Of a stretch of DNA of 64,000 nt, positions 49,224-61,174 are shown piece after piece. A program made the translations under genes and the position numbers. The stretch is from NCBI GenBank assembly GCA_902806575.1, contig CADCXD010000011.1:868001-932000 (forward strand). Direction: 5' to 3'. The notes under the pieces are model-generated. The model ran no database searches, was not told where the DNA came from, and saw only the letters and a list, made by a program, of their open reading frames with translations. The first letter of the stretch is position 1. Each line of letters begins with the position of its first letter. This stretch comes from Jackrogersella multiformis. Lineage: Eukaryota; Ascomycota; Sordariomycetes; Xylariales; Hypoxylaceae.

Positions 49224-49685
49224 TCACCAATCAGCAACACAAGTAGCACACCCCGGTATATCAGCTATAGACCGCGCCCCATCCTTATCGTCGAACACGC
49301 CCTGCGTCTCCAGCAGGTTCTCCGGCAGCGCGAAGTCGATGCTCTCGACGCCCCTGGCCGCCGCGCCGTAGTGCGCCGCTGGGTCGGCCTCCGGGTGGAA
49401 CAGGTAGCTGCGCAGGTCGGCCAGCGCCGCCATCTGCATGCCGTTGGCTGCTACCAGTTTGCTGAGGAGCGCGTCCGCCACCGTGGCTTCCGTCATGTTC
49501 AAGGCGTTGTTGTCGGCCGCCCGCTTGGACGCGTCCATGTAGTGCTTGCTCAGCCGCGCGCGGTCGCTGTTCAGGTTCGCTTCCATCAGGCTCATCGATA
49601 GCGCTAGCTTGGCCCACGTTGGTGTGAGTGCAGCTAGCGCCGGGGCGGCGATGAGGGAGAGGGCGGGGAGGAGGGCGGTGCGCAT
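49224..49685 (-). CDS. Small secreted protein, unknown function
   Basis: Single-exon frame of 153 residues from an ATG at 49685. The first about 18 residues (MRTALLPALSLIAAPALA) form a clear signal peptide with an ALA cleavage site. The mature part is Ala-rich and predicted helical, with a single N-glycosylation motif (NMT) and two cysteines in the last eight residues (GCATCVADW). Local GC and third-base preference match neighbouring genes, which supports coding. No family is recognised; a role in the wall, secretion or host/substrate interaction is speculation. It is convergent with gpi19, leaving 301 bp between stops. Confidence 0.6.
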   Translation of the reverse strand: MRTALLPALSLIAAPALAALTPTWAKLALSMSLMEANLNSDRARLSKHYMDASKRAADNNALNMTEATVADALLSKLVAANGMQMAALADLRSYLFHPEADPAAHYGAAARGVESIDFALPENLLETQGVFDDKDGARSIADIPGCATCVADW

Positions 49686-52378
49686 TGTGGTTTGGGCGGT
49701 TGGTTCTTGGTTGTGGAAGGGGGGGATGGATTGAGGGTCTAGAGGTGCTGGTAGAGACTCGATGTCCTTTCGATTTATTTCAATTTACCTTATTATCTAT
49801 CACGGCAACACGGAGGATTCCGCGGGATCTATCTCGACTAACACTTGCAAGCCATTTTAAAGATTTCTTCGAGTTTCGTATGCTCATTTGGACTCTCGGC
49901 TAAATGTCTCGCGCCCTCCCAGTATAAAGGGTGTGTACGAGTCCATACTTGGCAGGATAAATGCGGGTTATATTCGCCGTGTTGCTGAGCCGAGAGCTGC
50001 CATCCCTATCTGGAGGAGAATTCTGCATCGTGGATTGGGCCATGTGTAAACTGCCGATCAGCCTAGGACATCATCTGCCTATCTACCTACCTATCTAAAT
50101 CAAAGAAGCCAGCTTGCTATGACGCGCATTATATCGGTGCAGTTCAAGTCTAGGCATAACCTCGAAACAGCTACATACCTGTAGCCTGACAGATTTCCCC
50201 GCAAATAGACTGACGATCTATAGATCGATCCATCTATAAGGACAGAGTAAAAGACAGACACGCTCTTGTTACTGGTAGCGTTATTTCGATGCCCTCCTTG
50301 CAGATGTGGCTGCATCGCTGCCTGGGAGACTTGACTTGCTTGATTGTGGTTTACGATCTTGTAAATGTAGCTGTCTTGTTAGATATTTTACTGCTTCCAC
50401 TATAGGCAAATACATATCTATAAATACAGTTCATGATAGTTGCTGAGGAGACACTATCTTGGAGGATCTAGGTGCAAGAATATCATCTTTGCCCTTTAGA
50501 TTTTACTTGTCGTCCAGTAATGGGTATTGAATAGAGCCACCTAGGTTATAAATCACGAGGCGGAAAGTGGTATACCAGGAGACTACCAAACTTCCGAATT
50601 ACAACAGGGCCGTTCGATACAATCTCTTGGTCTTAGATAAGAGTAGTCTTAAGGGTATACTGACTTGTTCAGCTCAGCTGTTCTCGAAGTTACCGAGTTG
50701 CTCGCTGTATAATACATACTGCGTACCTAGGTAGGTAGCATATTATCCAGTTAATTCTCCAAGGCCAAGTTTTATGTTTAGAGATGCTAAAGTACCGTGC
50801 TTAGGCAGCCTACGAACAGGTTATCTCCTTCTCATCAGATATTTAAGCATTAATCTTAACATATAATATGAAGTTATGCCTAACTCTACTAACCATACAC
50901 TTTATCATCATGGCCGAAACCAATATAACCAGCTCTACTTACCTGCCTGAGGTTAGGGGATGGAGATACGAGTAACCGATGTCATAATAGCTTGCCGCTC
51001 ACCCACCTATCAATTAAAACCATTATTCTGCCCTTACTCGTTACTCCTACCACAAATTCAAATCCATATGCTCATCATATCCCTTCCTGCCAACATCAAT
51101 GTCTCACCATCAGGCCACACGTTGGCAAAATCCGACGTCAGCTGAGAAGAGGTCGTCCAGATACAGTCCTCTAAGCCCGCCGAGTTCGTAGAGATCATAT
51201 ACACTATGTACCTACCGGTAGTAGACTACGCCTCGTCAGCTTCGACGAAACAATCAATGTAATACAATTTGCCCCCGTGATGAAACCCGCACTGTATACC
51301 TAGGTAGCGAAAACGAGTTTACTAGGTAAGCACCTAGGTATGGATAGGTATGATTGGCCTGTTCCTGGATAATGTAAGGGGCACAGTAAGAATTATACTG
51401 GGCATCATGTACCTACATTGCCAAGACCTGACCTGCATATAGGGCTGCATTCAGCTCTGCTGCAAGATCTGGCGCAACCATGGTACCTATATAGATCGGG
51501 TACTTAGTGTGTACTTAGTGACTTGGTATTAAATAATATAATTATGAAAAATGAAAAATGAAATATTGTGTGACTCTTCCCTGGCAAATCGGGGTCGTTC
51601 TATCTATGTGTTGCACTCCTCGTGATATCTACCTGGGTACTCTAGGTCGTATATATCTTCTCCGTTGACGGACTCTGAAGTCGAGGGGTACAAATAGTTG
51701 AGCTCTAGGTTACGCATTCTTACCTGTACCAAAGCGATTATGTCGTTTAAGCAAATCTCGCAAGTAGTACCATGTGTCACTGATCTGCAAATCACCCCGA
51801 CCGATCACCAGACTATTCGAAGCATATGGGTATGAACCTCAATTTAATTGAGATATGTACAGGCCATCAACGCAAATATCAAAGCCCGATCTCCTGATTC
51901 TCTCCTAAAACGCCTGCCTGGATGTGCCTGACCTAGAAGTCCGTACATATGCCGCCTTGGAGACCTGGTACCATTCAATGCCGCCATATTGTCTGAATGC
52001 TACCCCTATGCGATGCGAGAAATCCCTTTTCCGTTCCGCCTTACAATGCAATGCGTATTGATCGTGATCGTGACTTCCGGTGTTACCAATTCCTTCTTTT
52101 CCGTATGACCGTTGTTTTCCTAACAGGGGACGCCTTTGTCCTCGATTCCATGCATGCTATACCCTTGTGTCGTGTTCTCGTGTATATGTGTGTGTTCGTT
52201 CGTCAAAGGGCATGTTGTGCCAAGTTCGTAAAAAGTATGAACAAAGAAGTGAAATGTAGTAGGGGAATGAAATGAAAGTATGTGCAAATGAACCAGTCGT
52301 CAATGGGTATCGTGAACATAATGAAGCTGTCTAATAAGGGGGATATGATCCTCAAAGGGTTAGGGCATCTATCTGCCT
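49686..52378. other. Intergenic spacer (2.7 kb)
   Basis: Upstream region of the small secreted protein and 3' flank of the LPMO-like gene. AT-rich, with CCTAGG palindromes near 50724-50740 and 51295-51345. No gene supported. Confidence 0.5.
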
Positions 52379-53605
52379 TTATTCCTGGTCGTCGTTCTCC
52401 CGGCGTGCCTGTCCTGTGGCGCGTGCCTTGAGGAACTTCGAGATCGAAACGACGGGTACGTTGGAGGTAGGGGCCGCTCGGTTGGCGCCGGTCGAGGTTC
52501 GTGGTGCCGACGAAGAGGCGGCAGTTGAAGTCTCGGGCTTCGCAGTGGTACCAGCACCAGCACCGCCAACGGTAACAGTCTTCCACATCGTCGTTGTCTC
52601 GGCTTCTGCAGTGACGGTAGTGGTGGTAACATCACCCTTGTGGCCTTTGTGCTTCTTGGTCGACGACGAAGAAGTAGACTTGGCAGAAGTGCTCGCAACT
52701 TCGGACGTGGCAGTGGTAGCCTGGCCCTGAGTGGCAGTTCCGGTAGCGGGCAGAGGGGAATGGGTACCGACTCCTAGGCCGGTGGCCTCGAACTGGATCT
52801 CCAGCTGAGACGAGATGCCGGCGCTGTTGATAGGGTTATTGTTGGAGAACTTGAGCTTGGAGTTCTTAGAACCAGCCTTAGGAGCTCCAAGTTCAATCTC
52901 GGCGCACGAAGTGTAGATCTCAGTGGTGTTCTGGGTGTCGCTGGTGATCAGAGGCCAGTCCCAAACCCACATGACGGTGTAAGTGCCAGACTCGGGAAGA
53001 TCCTGAGGGAGCTGGAAGTCGGTTTGGCAGTACAGCTCTTCTAGATTGTGCTGATGGTACCGAGCGGCGTAGATGGGGATGGCGAAGTTGTGACCGGCGT
53101 TCTGGTAGCACTGGCCATCGTCGTAGTAGTGGGTTGCAAGAAGCTTGCCCTTGCCGTTCCCACCCTTGCCGTCTGCCGTCCATGAGTTAAGCACGTCGTT
53201 GATACCGTCCTCGTCCTCGTGATGGAGAGTGCCGTAGACGTTCACTATACCGTCTCGGTAGGGGCGGGGAGTCAGAAGAGGTTGAGTGACGTGGCCATTC
53301 TCCTGGTACAGCAGGGCGACGTTGTCTCCAGGAGCTGCGTTGAGACGGCTCACCTTGTCGTAAGCGTTGGCCTTGGGCTTGCATACGACTGGGTTAGTCT
53401 TCGTGTCCAAGATCTTGTTCTGTGCCAAGCTGTCGTTGAAGTCGAGAGCTGATCGGTTCATGTATCCGATGGGGTAGCCAGCATTACCTGCGAAGGCACC
53501 GGTGTTGTCGATACGACGAACCTGCTCGACCCAGGAGTGGGCGTTGGTAGCGGGCACGATGGCCGCGAGTAGGGCGACGGATTTTAAAATGCTCTTAACA
53601 GACAT
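52379..53605 (-). CDS. Secreted LPMO-like protein with N-terminal histidine (DUF7492-like)
   Basis: Single exon of 408 residues. The signal peptide (1-22, ending PATNA) is followed directly by His23-Ser-Trp-Val-Glu, so the mature protein begins with histidine, as required for a copper histidine brace. A second candidate ligand is His105 in YQENGHVTQP. The beta-rich domain (about 23-255) contains GYPIGYMNRS, RLNAAPGDNVALLYQENGHV, NSWTADGKGGNGKGKLLATH, YYDDGQCYQ, LPESGTYTVMWVWDWPL and EIYTSCAEIELG. This resembles a widespread ascomycete family that I recall as DUF7492. Residues about 290-390 are a Ser/Thr-rich, probably O-glycosylated tail; no clear GPI signal is visible at the end. Oxidative polysaccharide cleavage is an inference from the N-terminal His and fold-like pattern, not a demonstrated activity. 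Confidence 0.8.
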   Translation of the reverse strand: MSVKSILKSVALLAAIVPATNAHSWVEQVRRIDNTGAFAGNAGYPIGYMNRSALDFNDSLAQNKILDTKTNPVVCKPKANAYDKVSRLNAAPGDNVALLYQENGHVTQPLLTPRPYRDGIVNVYGTLHHEDEDGINDVLNSWTADGKGGNGKGKLLATHYYDDGQCYQNAGHNFAIPIYAARYHQHNLEELYCQTDFQLPQDLPESGTYTVMWVWDWPLITSDTQNTTEIYTSCAEIELGAPKAGSKNSKLKFSNNNPINSAGISSQLEIQFEATGLGVGTHSPLPATGTATQGQATTATSEVASTSAKSTSSSSTKKHKGHKGDVTTTTVTAEAETTTMWKTVTVGGAGAGTTAKPETSTAASSSAPRTSTGANRAAPTSNVPVVSISKFLKARATGQARRENDDQE

Positions 53606-56600
53606 TTTGGATGGGGTTGATTCTAATGATACTATACTCTAGGAGACTTTGTCTGAAGTTGACTTGGCTGTCTCGCCTGCGAGATAAAAGGGAATCGATC
53701 GAGGTGTTAGAAAGGGTTCCGAGACGCGTTTTAGTGATGTCTTGGGGAGTAGAAGATGTAGTTCGACAAACAGCTAGGCTGCAGTTCGTAAGATATGGAT
53801 TATTCTAGAGAAGGGTAGAATGAAGTAGAATGGGATGGGTATGATGGACTGCGCGAGAAATAAAAATACAAATCCGTGGGTGAATTATACGGAAGGACGA
53901 ATGAGTAAGGCGCGCTGCCGCGGAAGGTATCAGGCCAGCTGGGTTGATAATATAGAAATAAGTAGAATTGTCTTCTTTGTCGAGAAGCAAGAATCAAATA
54001 GTATCAATAGATTAACAATAGCTCTCGTTGTTGAACAATGAACAAAGGAGGGGACAATTGGACTTGTTTCGATGAGTAGGCGTGAAGAAAGAAGAAGTTG
54101 TAAGAAGGTGAATTCTTGGGCGACGCGTGAAGTATTGGGGACGAGGGCAAGGTGAGTTTCATCGCCCACCATAGTACGATGACCAGTATGGGAAAACGTA
54201 AAGGATGATAACCGGCGAGTGGAAGGTATCAAACTTAATCGATCAGTTCTTCACCTTGTCCGTTAGTCGATAATAGGTAGACGACAAGGTGTTCCTCGTG
54301 ACTCGACAGCTGTTTAGAAGGGAGGGTTTGAGAAAATCGGCTGCATGTGACTCAAAGCAATGATAGCTTAATATCTGATGTAAACTACCGACACCTGGGC
54401 TAAGTAGGTAACCGCTCGAATTCTTGAGTAGAAAATAGAACTATAGTATCGATTCGTACAATGTACCCTGCAAGCTTCATGCATAACATGGGTTTTCGGT
54501 TTCTGGAACAATATGGTGGCCGCGGCCGGAAGATATAATGATGACAGGCCATGACCTATATTTTTCTAGCCTCATCCCGACATGTCAGAGTTGTAGCCAC
54601 TAAACTTTAGTTCCTAACGGCTCTAAGGTTGCTACCTAGGTACGTAGTAAGTTTTCTTGTAAGGTTGGTAGCGTGGAGCAATCTTGGTCCGGCTGGGCTT
54701 CTCAGTATCAGGATAGTATGGATGACGAGATATACGATAGGTTGACATTGTTTGTAGCGGCTGCTTTGTTTGGGAAGATGATTCATGCGGGCCAGTAGAC
54801 TGGAAGTGTACCTATCTCCTTTACAATTTCGTACGTTTAGTACCTAGTGTTTAGTATGAGAATTGTATGAGAATGGATGGGATTCACATAGACTAGTGTA
54901 GAAGGTTGGGTTCCAAGGTTGTAGGTAGTTTATATGTGACAGGGGTATGAGTAGTACAAAAGTTTAAGTATGCACATGTATACAGTACAAGATGGCGGGA
55001 TCTTATCAAGGATTGTTGATGGCGGATAACGATAACGATATGTATCATTATGCTGATTTTTGCCGTGACAACCAGTAGCAATCAGTAAAAGTAACTTTCT
55101 ACCTCCCAATTTGGAAAATGTCAATTGAACTAATTTTGTATCGTGAACATTAGTCCACTGCCCAACCATTCGGCACCAATTCCCCACATTATCTTAAGTT
55201 CCGCCTCCTTGTTCCATTCCAAGGATTGTTCTTTAATTCTTTGCATCACGACCAATCAAATGATGACCTCCACCCCGGTTTGCGACGGTACGCAGCAGAA
55301 CCTCATCGCATCGAGAGGCTACCGAACAACCACGATGTGGCGGCTCGCCAGCCATATCCTGTTTTTCTACCTGCCCATGACCTTTCTCCGTGGGCTAGTT
55401 GTTTTTCATATCTGTAGCATGCGAAACCCATACCTGGGCGAGGCCTTCATATTTCTCGCCTAAGCATATTTCTCACCACTTAGGCGAGATGACGATAATT
55501 TCCGTTGCAATAGCTGTCGCGATGGTCCCCTAGCTTTGTCGTCGCGGTTGGCTGCATTGCCGCCGTCTTGGCAAAGATTCCAAGCAAGCATCCGCAATCT
55601 TTTTCATTTCTTTTTCATTCTATTTCTTTGACCTTTTGACCTCTTGACCTCTACCGCCGACCATCTCGTGTTCCTGTAGTAAGCGCTGTATCCTTACCCG
55701 TCTTGAAGTGGAAATAGCCAGGTATCCACCCAACTAACTCAGCTAATTGCGGGTGTTACCCATTAAGCGCTGCATATCCGTGAACTCAAATCCTGAAACT
55801 ATAATAAATAAGTAGCCTCTTAGCCAAGGGATAAACTTTAAATGAAAGACCCATCCTGGATCATCTCAACTTCAGAGTTTAGTGTGGAGATAAGGTTAAT
55901 GTTAACCATGCAGGCGGTATTATACCTAATACCGATTGATACCGACAGGTAAACTTTACAAGAATTCAAGAAACATGATTGAGATTGCTTTTCTATCTCG
56001 ACGTATTAATCTTAACGATAAAAACAATCTCTTCATTATATTCTACATTGGCCTTCCACTAAACAGCGCGCGGGGTTCAGAGCTAGAATCTATCGTCTAG
56101 TCTACCATCGTATAGCGAGTTCGGACGAGACATACGCCATTAAACATATTTGGACGATTACCCCGATATCGTCCGCTCTACCTCCACCGTTTCACGATCA
56201 CCCTTGCAGCCTTGTATCGTTGCGTAACCGTCACGAACATCCTTGCCAATCAAGGGGATCCTCCATTCACATTCGGCGTGCGCTACCAGGGGTGAGGGAT
56301 CACCACCCTGTTGTCGATCCGCGCGGTAGCATCGTAGAACCAGCGGGCGGACTCCAATCGGGGAAGTTTCGAGTCGCCAAGACATCACGATGCTCCCCCC
56401 TATGGAACACCCGTTTTGAAACAGAAGATCTATCCTGACGTCGTAAGCCTAATCTAGAATATTAGGTAGGAAATCTTCCTCGTGCTTCTTCGCGTATATA
56501 TATCTTATCCCGACGTCAAAGTTAACGCCAAACAATGCAACATTATTTGTCACGATGTAAAGAAGCAAAGCGGTCTCTCAAAATGTGAATGATATTATAT

Positions 56601-56985
56601 AGACGCGGACAACATAGACTCCCCAAAATGTCCCACCTTGCCTCCCATGCCATATCTTATCCGAATCTCCTCGAAAGAGGCCAGCGGAGCTTGATTAAAG
56701 CCCGAGAGAAACCCAAACCCAAACCCAGACCCAAGAACATATCCCGTACCAGGCAACGCCCCTGAAGTAACCTTGGAATGTCCACCGTAGAATACAAGTA
56801 CAGGTAGGTATTTAAAAATGAAAGATTGACCCGTCCTAGACTCCAAAAGTGGCCGGCGCCAATGAGTATACTATAGATGTGATCTGATATGATGTGATGT
56901 GATGTGATAGTAATAGCAGGAGTAATAGGAATAGCAGTAATATCAATAATGGTAACAGCAGTCGTCGTAAACCAGAAAACAGCAA
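53606..56985. other. Intergenic spacer (3.4 kb)
   Basis: Contains the upstream region of the LPMO-like gene and the 3' flank of the TEA-domain gene. A pyrimidine-rich stretch with repeated TTGACCTCTTGACC-type units lies near 55610-55665. A 106-codon frame at 55143-55463 has no domain and no conserved features. Confidence 0.45.
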
Positions 56986-59900
56986 TCACAAGAACCCCTG
57001 CCCATCATCCATGACAGCCGTCGGGGCGTTCTGCTGGCTCTGGCCGCGGGAGACCGGGTGCGGGTGCGACAGCTTGCGGATCGAATGCACGGGGTACACC
57101 GTATCGCCGGGGTCGACGCTGTCGGCGCGCGCGCGCTTGCGGCCAGCAATCTGGTTCTGACTTTGAGCCTGACCCTGAACCTGAGCGTGGTGGCTATGAT
57201 CACCATGCCGTTGCGGCGTCAGCCCCGTGTCAGCGCCTACCAGGTCCAGCGAGAAATCCTGCGCATCCACGCCCACGTCTACGTCCCACGGGGCGTGGTC
57301 GCCGCCCTGCCACGTAGCCCACGGGTCCTGCGCGGTGTGCTCGTACTGCTGATGCTGGTGTTGGTGTTGGTGTTGAGCAGTCTTCCCGGGCGTAGCAGCC
57401 CACAGCGACGACGAAGCGTCCTTGTCGTCGACGCCGCCGACCCCTGACCAATGCGAAGTGCTCGCGCCGCTCAGGCTGTTGTCGCGGGACTCATGTCCGG
57501 TTCCAGCAGTAGCCCATAGGGCCTCGCCCGCGCCGGCGCTCGTCGTCGCGCTCGTCAGCGCCCCCGTGTCGACCCAGCTGACGCCGTATCCAGTGTTCCA
57601 GGCGGTGCTGCCTACACCAACATCCAAGCTCAGACCGCCAGGCCCGTGTGCCGTGGCCCAGTCCGTCCCCGTCGTGTCCTCGTACGACGACACCGGCACG
57701 CCGAGCCCCGACAGCGCCGGGATGTCGGCCGCAGCCGCGCCGCTGGTGGCGTCCGCCATGTGGAAGCCGAGATGGTGGTGTAGCGCCGCGTCCGCGCTGC
57801 CGCCGTCGTCGAAGTTGTGGGGGTACGCGCCTGTCAGCGAGGCTGTGGGCGGCGGCGTCACGAGCCCGTTGTCGAACCCGTCGAGGAGGTCTAGGCCCGG
57901 AGGGATGTGCGCGTGCTGCTGGTGATGTCCCTGGTGTTGATGTTGGTGCTGGCGTTGGTGCTGGTGCTGAGAGTGAGAATGGTGCTGGTGGCTCGGCTGC
58001 CCCGGCAGCGTCGTGGCGATCGACAACGGCGGGGCGTCGTATGCGGCGCTCAGATTCTCGTGCATGGCAGCGTTGAGGTGGGCGCGGAAGCCCGGGTTAG
58101 GCGACATGACGTTGTCGCGGGAGACGGGCGGCGGGCCCGATAGATACGCGCGTTGCTGGTGGTACTCGGACGTCGGATCGACCTTGGTCAGGAACTTCCA
58201 GTTGGTTCCTGCGGCCACTGTGACGGTCTTGCCTTTCTCGTCCGTGTGGTCGTGCACGGGGACGAAGGTCCACAGCACGACCGCGCGCCGCGTCCACCCG
58301 CGCTTGCTGCCGTCTCCGCCGGCGCTGGCGCCGCTGTTGCTGCTGCTGCCATCGTTGGGCGCCGACCAGATCTCCTGGTACATGGCGACCTGCGACAGGA
58401 GGTCCTTGGGCGTCGGCATTTGGGTCGTGCCGGCAGCGTCGTCCTCCTTCTTCAACCGCGCAGATTCGCGGTCAGCGCGGGAAGGACGTTGTCCCTTGCC
58501 CGAGTCATGCTCGCGCCCCTTGCGCTCCCTGCGTTCCCGCTCGGCGGTCACGTACGGCGCCAGCTTGATGAACGTGTTGGCCCAGCTAGCGGCCGGGAAC
58601 GGGACGCCTATGGTATCACGGCTACCGCGGGAGGCACAGTCGCAGCGCCCGACGCCGTTGCATCCCACGCGGTGCGAGACGATAACTTCGACAGGGTTGG
58701 TGCGATCCCAGAAGTCGGGCTCGGAGCCGGATATGTGCAGCTCGTCCGGCTTCATGACCGAGGTTACTGACCGCCAGCTGTGGTTGTGTAGTTCGGGCCG
58801 GTTGATGGAGAGCTCCACCATGCCGTTGAGCTCTGAGCCGTCAGGGAACTTGGACGTCGCGTGCAGATCCAGCGTCACCTCGAACTGGAATGTGTCGCAA
58901 GGTCCGACTACGCAACGCGATGACCGCTCATCTGATGGGTGCGTGTCATCTAGCGCAGCGAGGAGTTTCTCCTTGAGCTCCGGAAATTGGATATCCCACC
59001 GGTTGGAGATGTCCTTGATGGAGGAAGACTCCTTTTGCGCAAGCGGCCTGGTGTATTCATGCAGAAGCACGGTTGGGTGGTCCCCGTTGCGCGGCAGGTC
59101 TTTATAATCCTTACTGTCATTGAGTTTGAGGTGGGGATAATCGCCCTCGCCGAGCCACTGGCCGTTGGATGTGTATCCGGTGACCTGCTTTTTCGCAGTG
59201 CCGTCATCTAATTTGACGTGCTTCTCCTTGAGGCTAACCTGGGTCGATGAAACGAAGATCCAACATTGCTTCGGCTTTAGGAAGACATCATTGTCCGCGT
59301 TCAAGAGGCGGGCGAAATATTCGTAGTTTGGTCGTTCATCAGGCAAGCGACCGTCGGCTATGGATATCAATACTCGGTTGTTTTTGAAGGATTCGGTATC
59401 GTCATCATCCCTTATCAACTTTCTGTCCTCTTCCCTGCCGTCCCTCTTGCTTGGGAAGATGAAATGGACTTAACAAAAGTATGGTTAGGCAAAGATCTTT
59501 CACTACTAAACACCCAGTAATAAGTTAGAGGACTACTCACAGGTGACTAATGTTGCGAAGAACCCCTTTAGAACTTGGATGTGGCTCGAGACCTGCTTCC
59601 TCCCTCTGTACATAGGATGGGGTTTTCCATCCGGACCCTTCTCCCTCTGTTGTCTGTTCGGGATGACCGCTCCATTCTGCGGAGGGTGTAGTAGCCAGTG
59701 ATAGATCCATAGATATTCTGTGATGAGCATATTCCGGCCGTACAAAATGGTCTTCGAGCTGAATTTCTTCCGGCCCATCTGGGGAATTAAAAGAAGAGCT
59801 ATTGACATGGTCAGTAGAGAGATCCCTTGAGTATTCGAGACGAAGTTCCCTCTTGCGAGCATTGCTTACCGTCGAGAAAGGCATCCTCCAACCATAAGGG

Positions 59901-60305
59901 CCATATCGGTTGTTCCTTCTCGAGCTCCTTTTGCATTACTTTATTACGATAATCGGCGAAGTGTTTGTACGCGTAGATGGGGTTCTTGCTACCCCGTGGA
60001 TAACCCATTGGTGACTCTCGTAACGATACATCTCGGTGTAAAGAACGTCCGCCTCGAAGGCTTGTCCCGTAACTCGAGGTCAAAACCTGTGTCGGGACTA
60101 TAGGTGGTGTTGGTATAGGATGTATAGGTGGTGATAAGGAGTGATTACAAAGCGCCAAAGCAGCAAGATTATGTGGTTGAATATTGCCTGTAGATTCACC
60201 AAGAGGCTGTCGTGTCATCGGCATTACTTCATGGTCTGTCTCGTACGCATAATCCGATGCTGGGGAATATCTTTGAGAAGGTAGGACAAGTCGTGGGTGC
60301 TCCAT
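56986..60305 (-). CDS. TEA/ATTS-domain transcription factor with expanded TEA loop
   Basis: Three exons, complement(join(56986..59468, 59541..59798, 59870..60305)), give 1058 residues. Introns are 71 and 72 nt; the first has an ACTGAC branch point before its TAG acceptor. The TEA domain spans about 132-224: WPLWLEDAFLDALLLIPQMGRKK, YGRNMLITEYLW, then KQVSSHIQVLK (213-223), the DNA-recognition helix. Between the last two blocks are about 27 extra residues compared with AbaA, Tec1 or TEAD. Downstream comes a conserved region (YEYFARLLNADNDVFLKPKQ, WRSVTSVMKPDELHISGS, HRVGCNGVGRCDCAS, FPAASWANTFIKLAPYV) and WTFVPVHDHTDEKG, then a His/Gln-rich low-complexity zone near 715-750 and a basic KRARAD near the C-terminus. 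TEA factors of this group (AbaA, Tec1) control conidiation or filamentation. Because of the insertion I do not assign it to AbaA with confidence. Confidence 0.85.
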
Positions 60306-61174
60306 TTCGATAGGTGTAACAAAAGACAAAATAATGCTTCATGAAAGGATCGAGAATTCTAGAGAATGCCTAGAGAGAGCCCAAGAACGCTGGGAAGTAG
60401 AACAAGATATGCTTAAAGGAATGGCAGTGGCAAAAAAGAATGCCTATTACTATTATGACTAGAGGTGATTTCTTGGACGAGGGTATTGGTATGGAAGAGA
60501 AGATCACCATATCTTATAGATATCTCATTTACCAGTTCGTGGTTACGTAGGTACTCAACTATCTAGGAGGGCAGCAATAAAGGTGCCCTGAAGAAACACT
60601 CAAGCCCTAGTAACCCCTCCTAGGAGGTTTCCAAGGGCGTCTTGAAGAAAATGCTCCAAATAGTATAGACGCCATGATCTACAAGATCGAGATAAGAAGA
60701 TAGATGCTTCACCTTCTCTGCATGTGGTGCGTGCAGCTGGCACGCAAGGAGACTAGGATTAATATGATAATGAAGAGCAGCAATAGACTTACCGCGGGAA
60801 TGCTCCAATTTCCTATTATGGAGATGTTCTCAAGCCCTTCTCGGGCCGGTAACAATCGAAGTTCTCGTGAGGTCTGCGGGGGGAATGTGACTTTGATTAA
60901 GGTACACATACAAGATCATCAGGTCTAGGACTTGTAGACATTCAATCGGGAGGGGTTTTCAAAGTTACTCGAATGAGGGGGTGCATTCTGCAAGCTATTG
61001 CAGTGCCGAACTCCTGGAGTTAGGAAGCGGCCCCAAATTCGTCAATGCGCCCCGTCTCCTTAGCAAGGGATAAAGCGACGAGCGACGACCCCCTAGCTCC
61101 CAACGTGGCAATGTCTGCACTCCTTCGGTGGTATAGTCAGGCACGGAATCAGAAGTATAGACATTAATTACCCG
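60306..61174. promoter_or_regulatory. Spacer between mrd1 and the TEA-factor gene
   Basis: 0.87 kb holding the promoter and leader of the TEA-factor gene and the mrd1 3' UTR (both genes run leftwards). No extra exon was detected upstream of the chosen start. The in-frame sequence upstream of 60305 continues open for some codons but offers no nearby ATG. Confidence 0.4.

Noticed and set aside
58013..59107. 364-codon plus-strand open frame
   Set aside because: Antisense to the TEA-factor exon 3. No domain, and the sense frame is continuous with the TEA domain.
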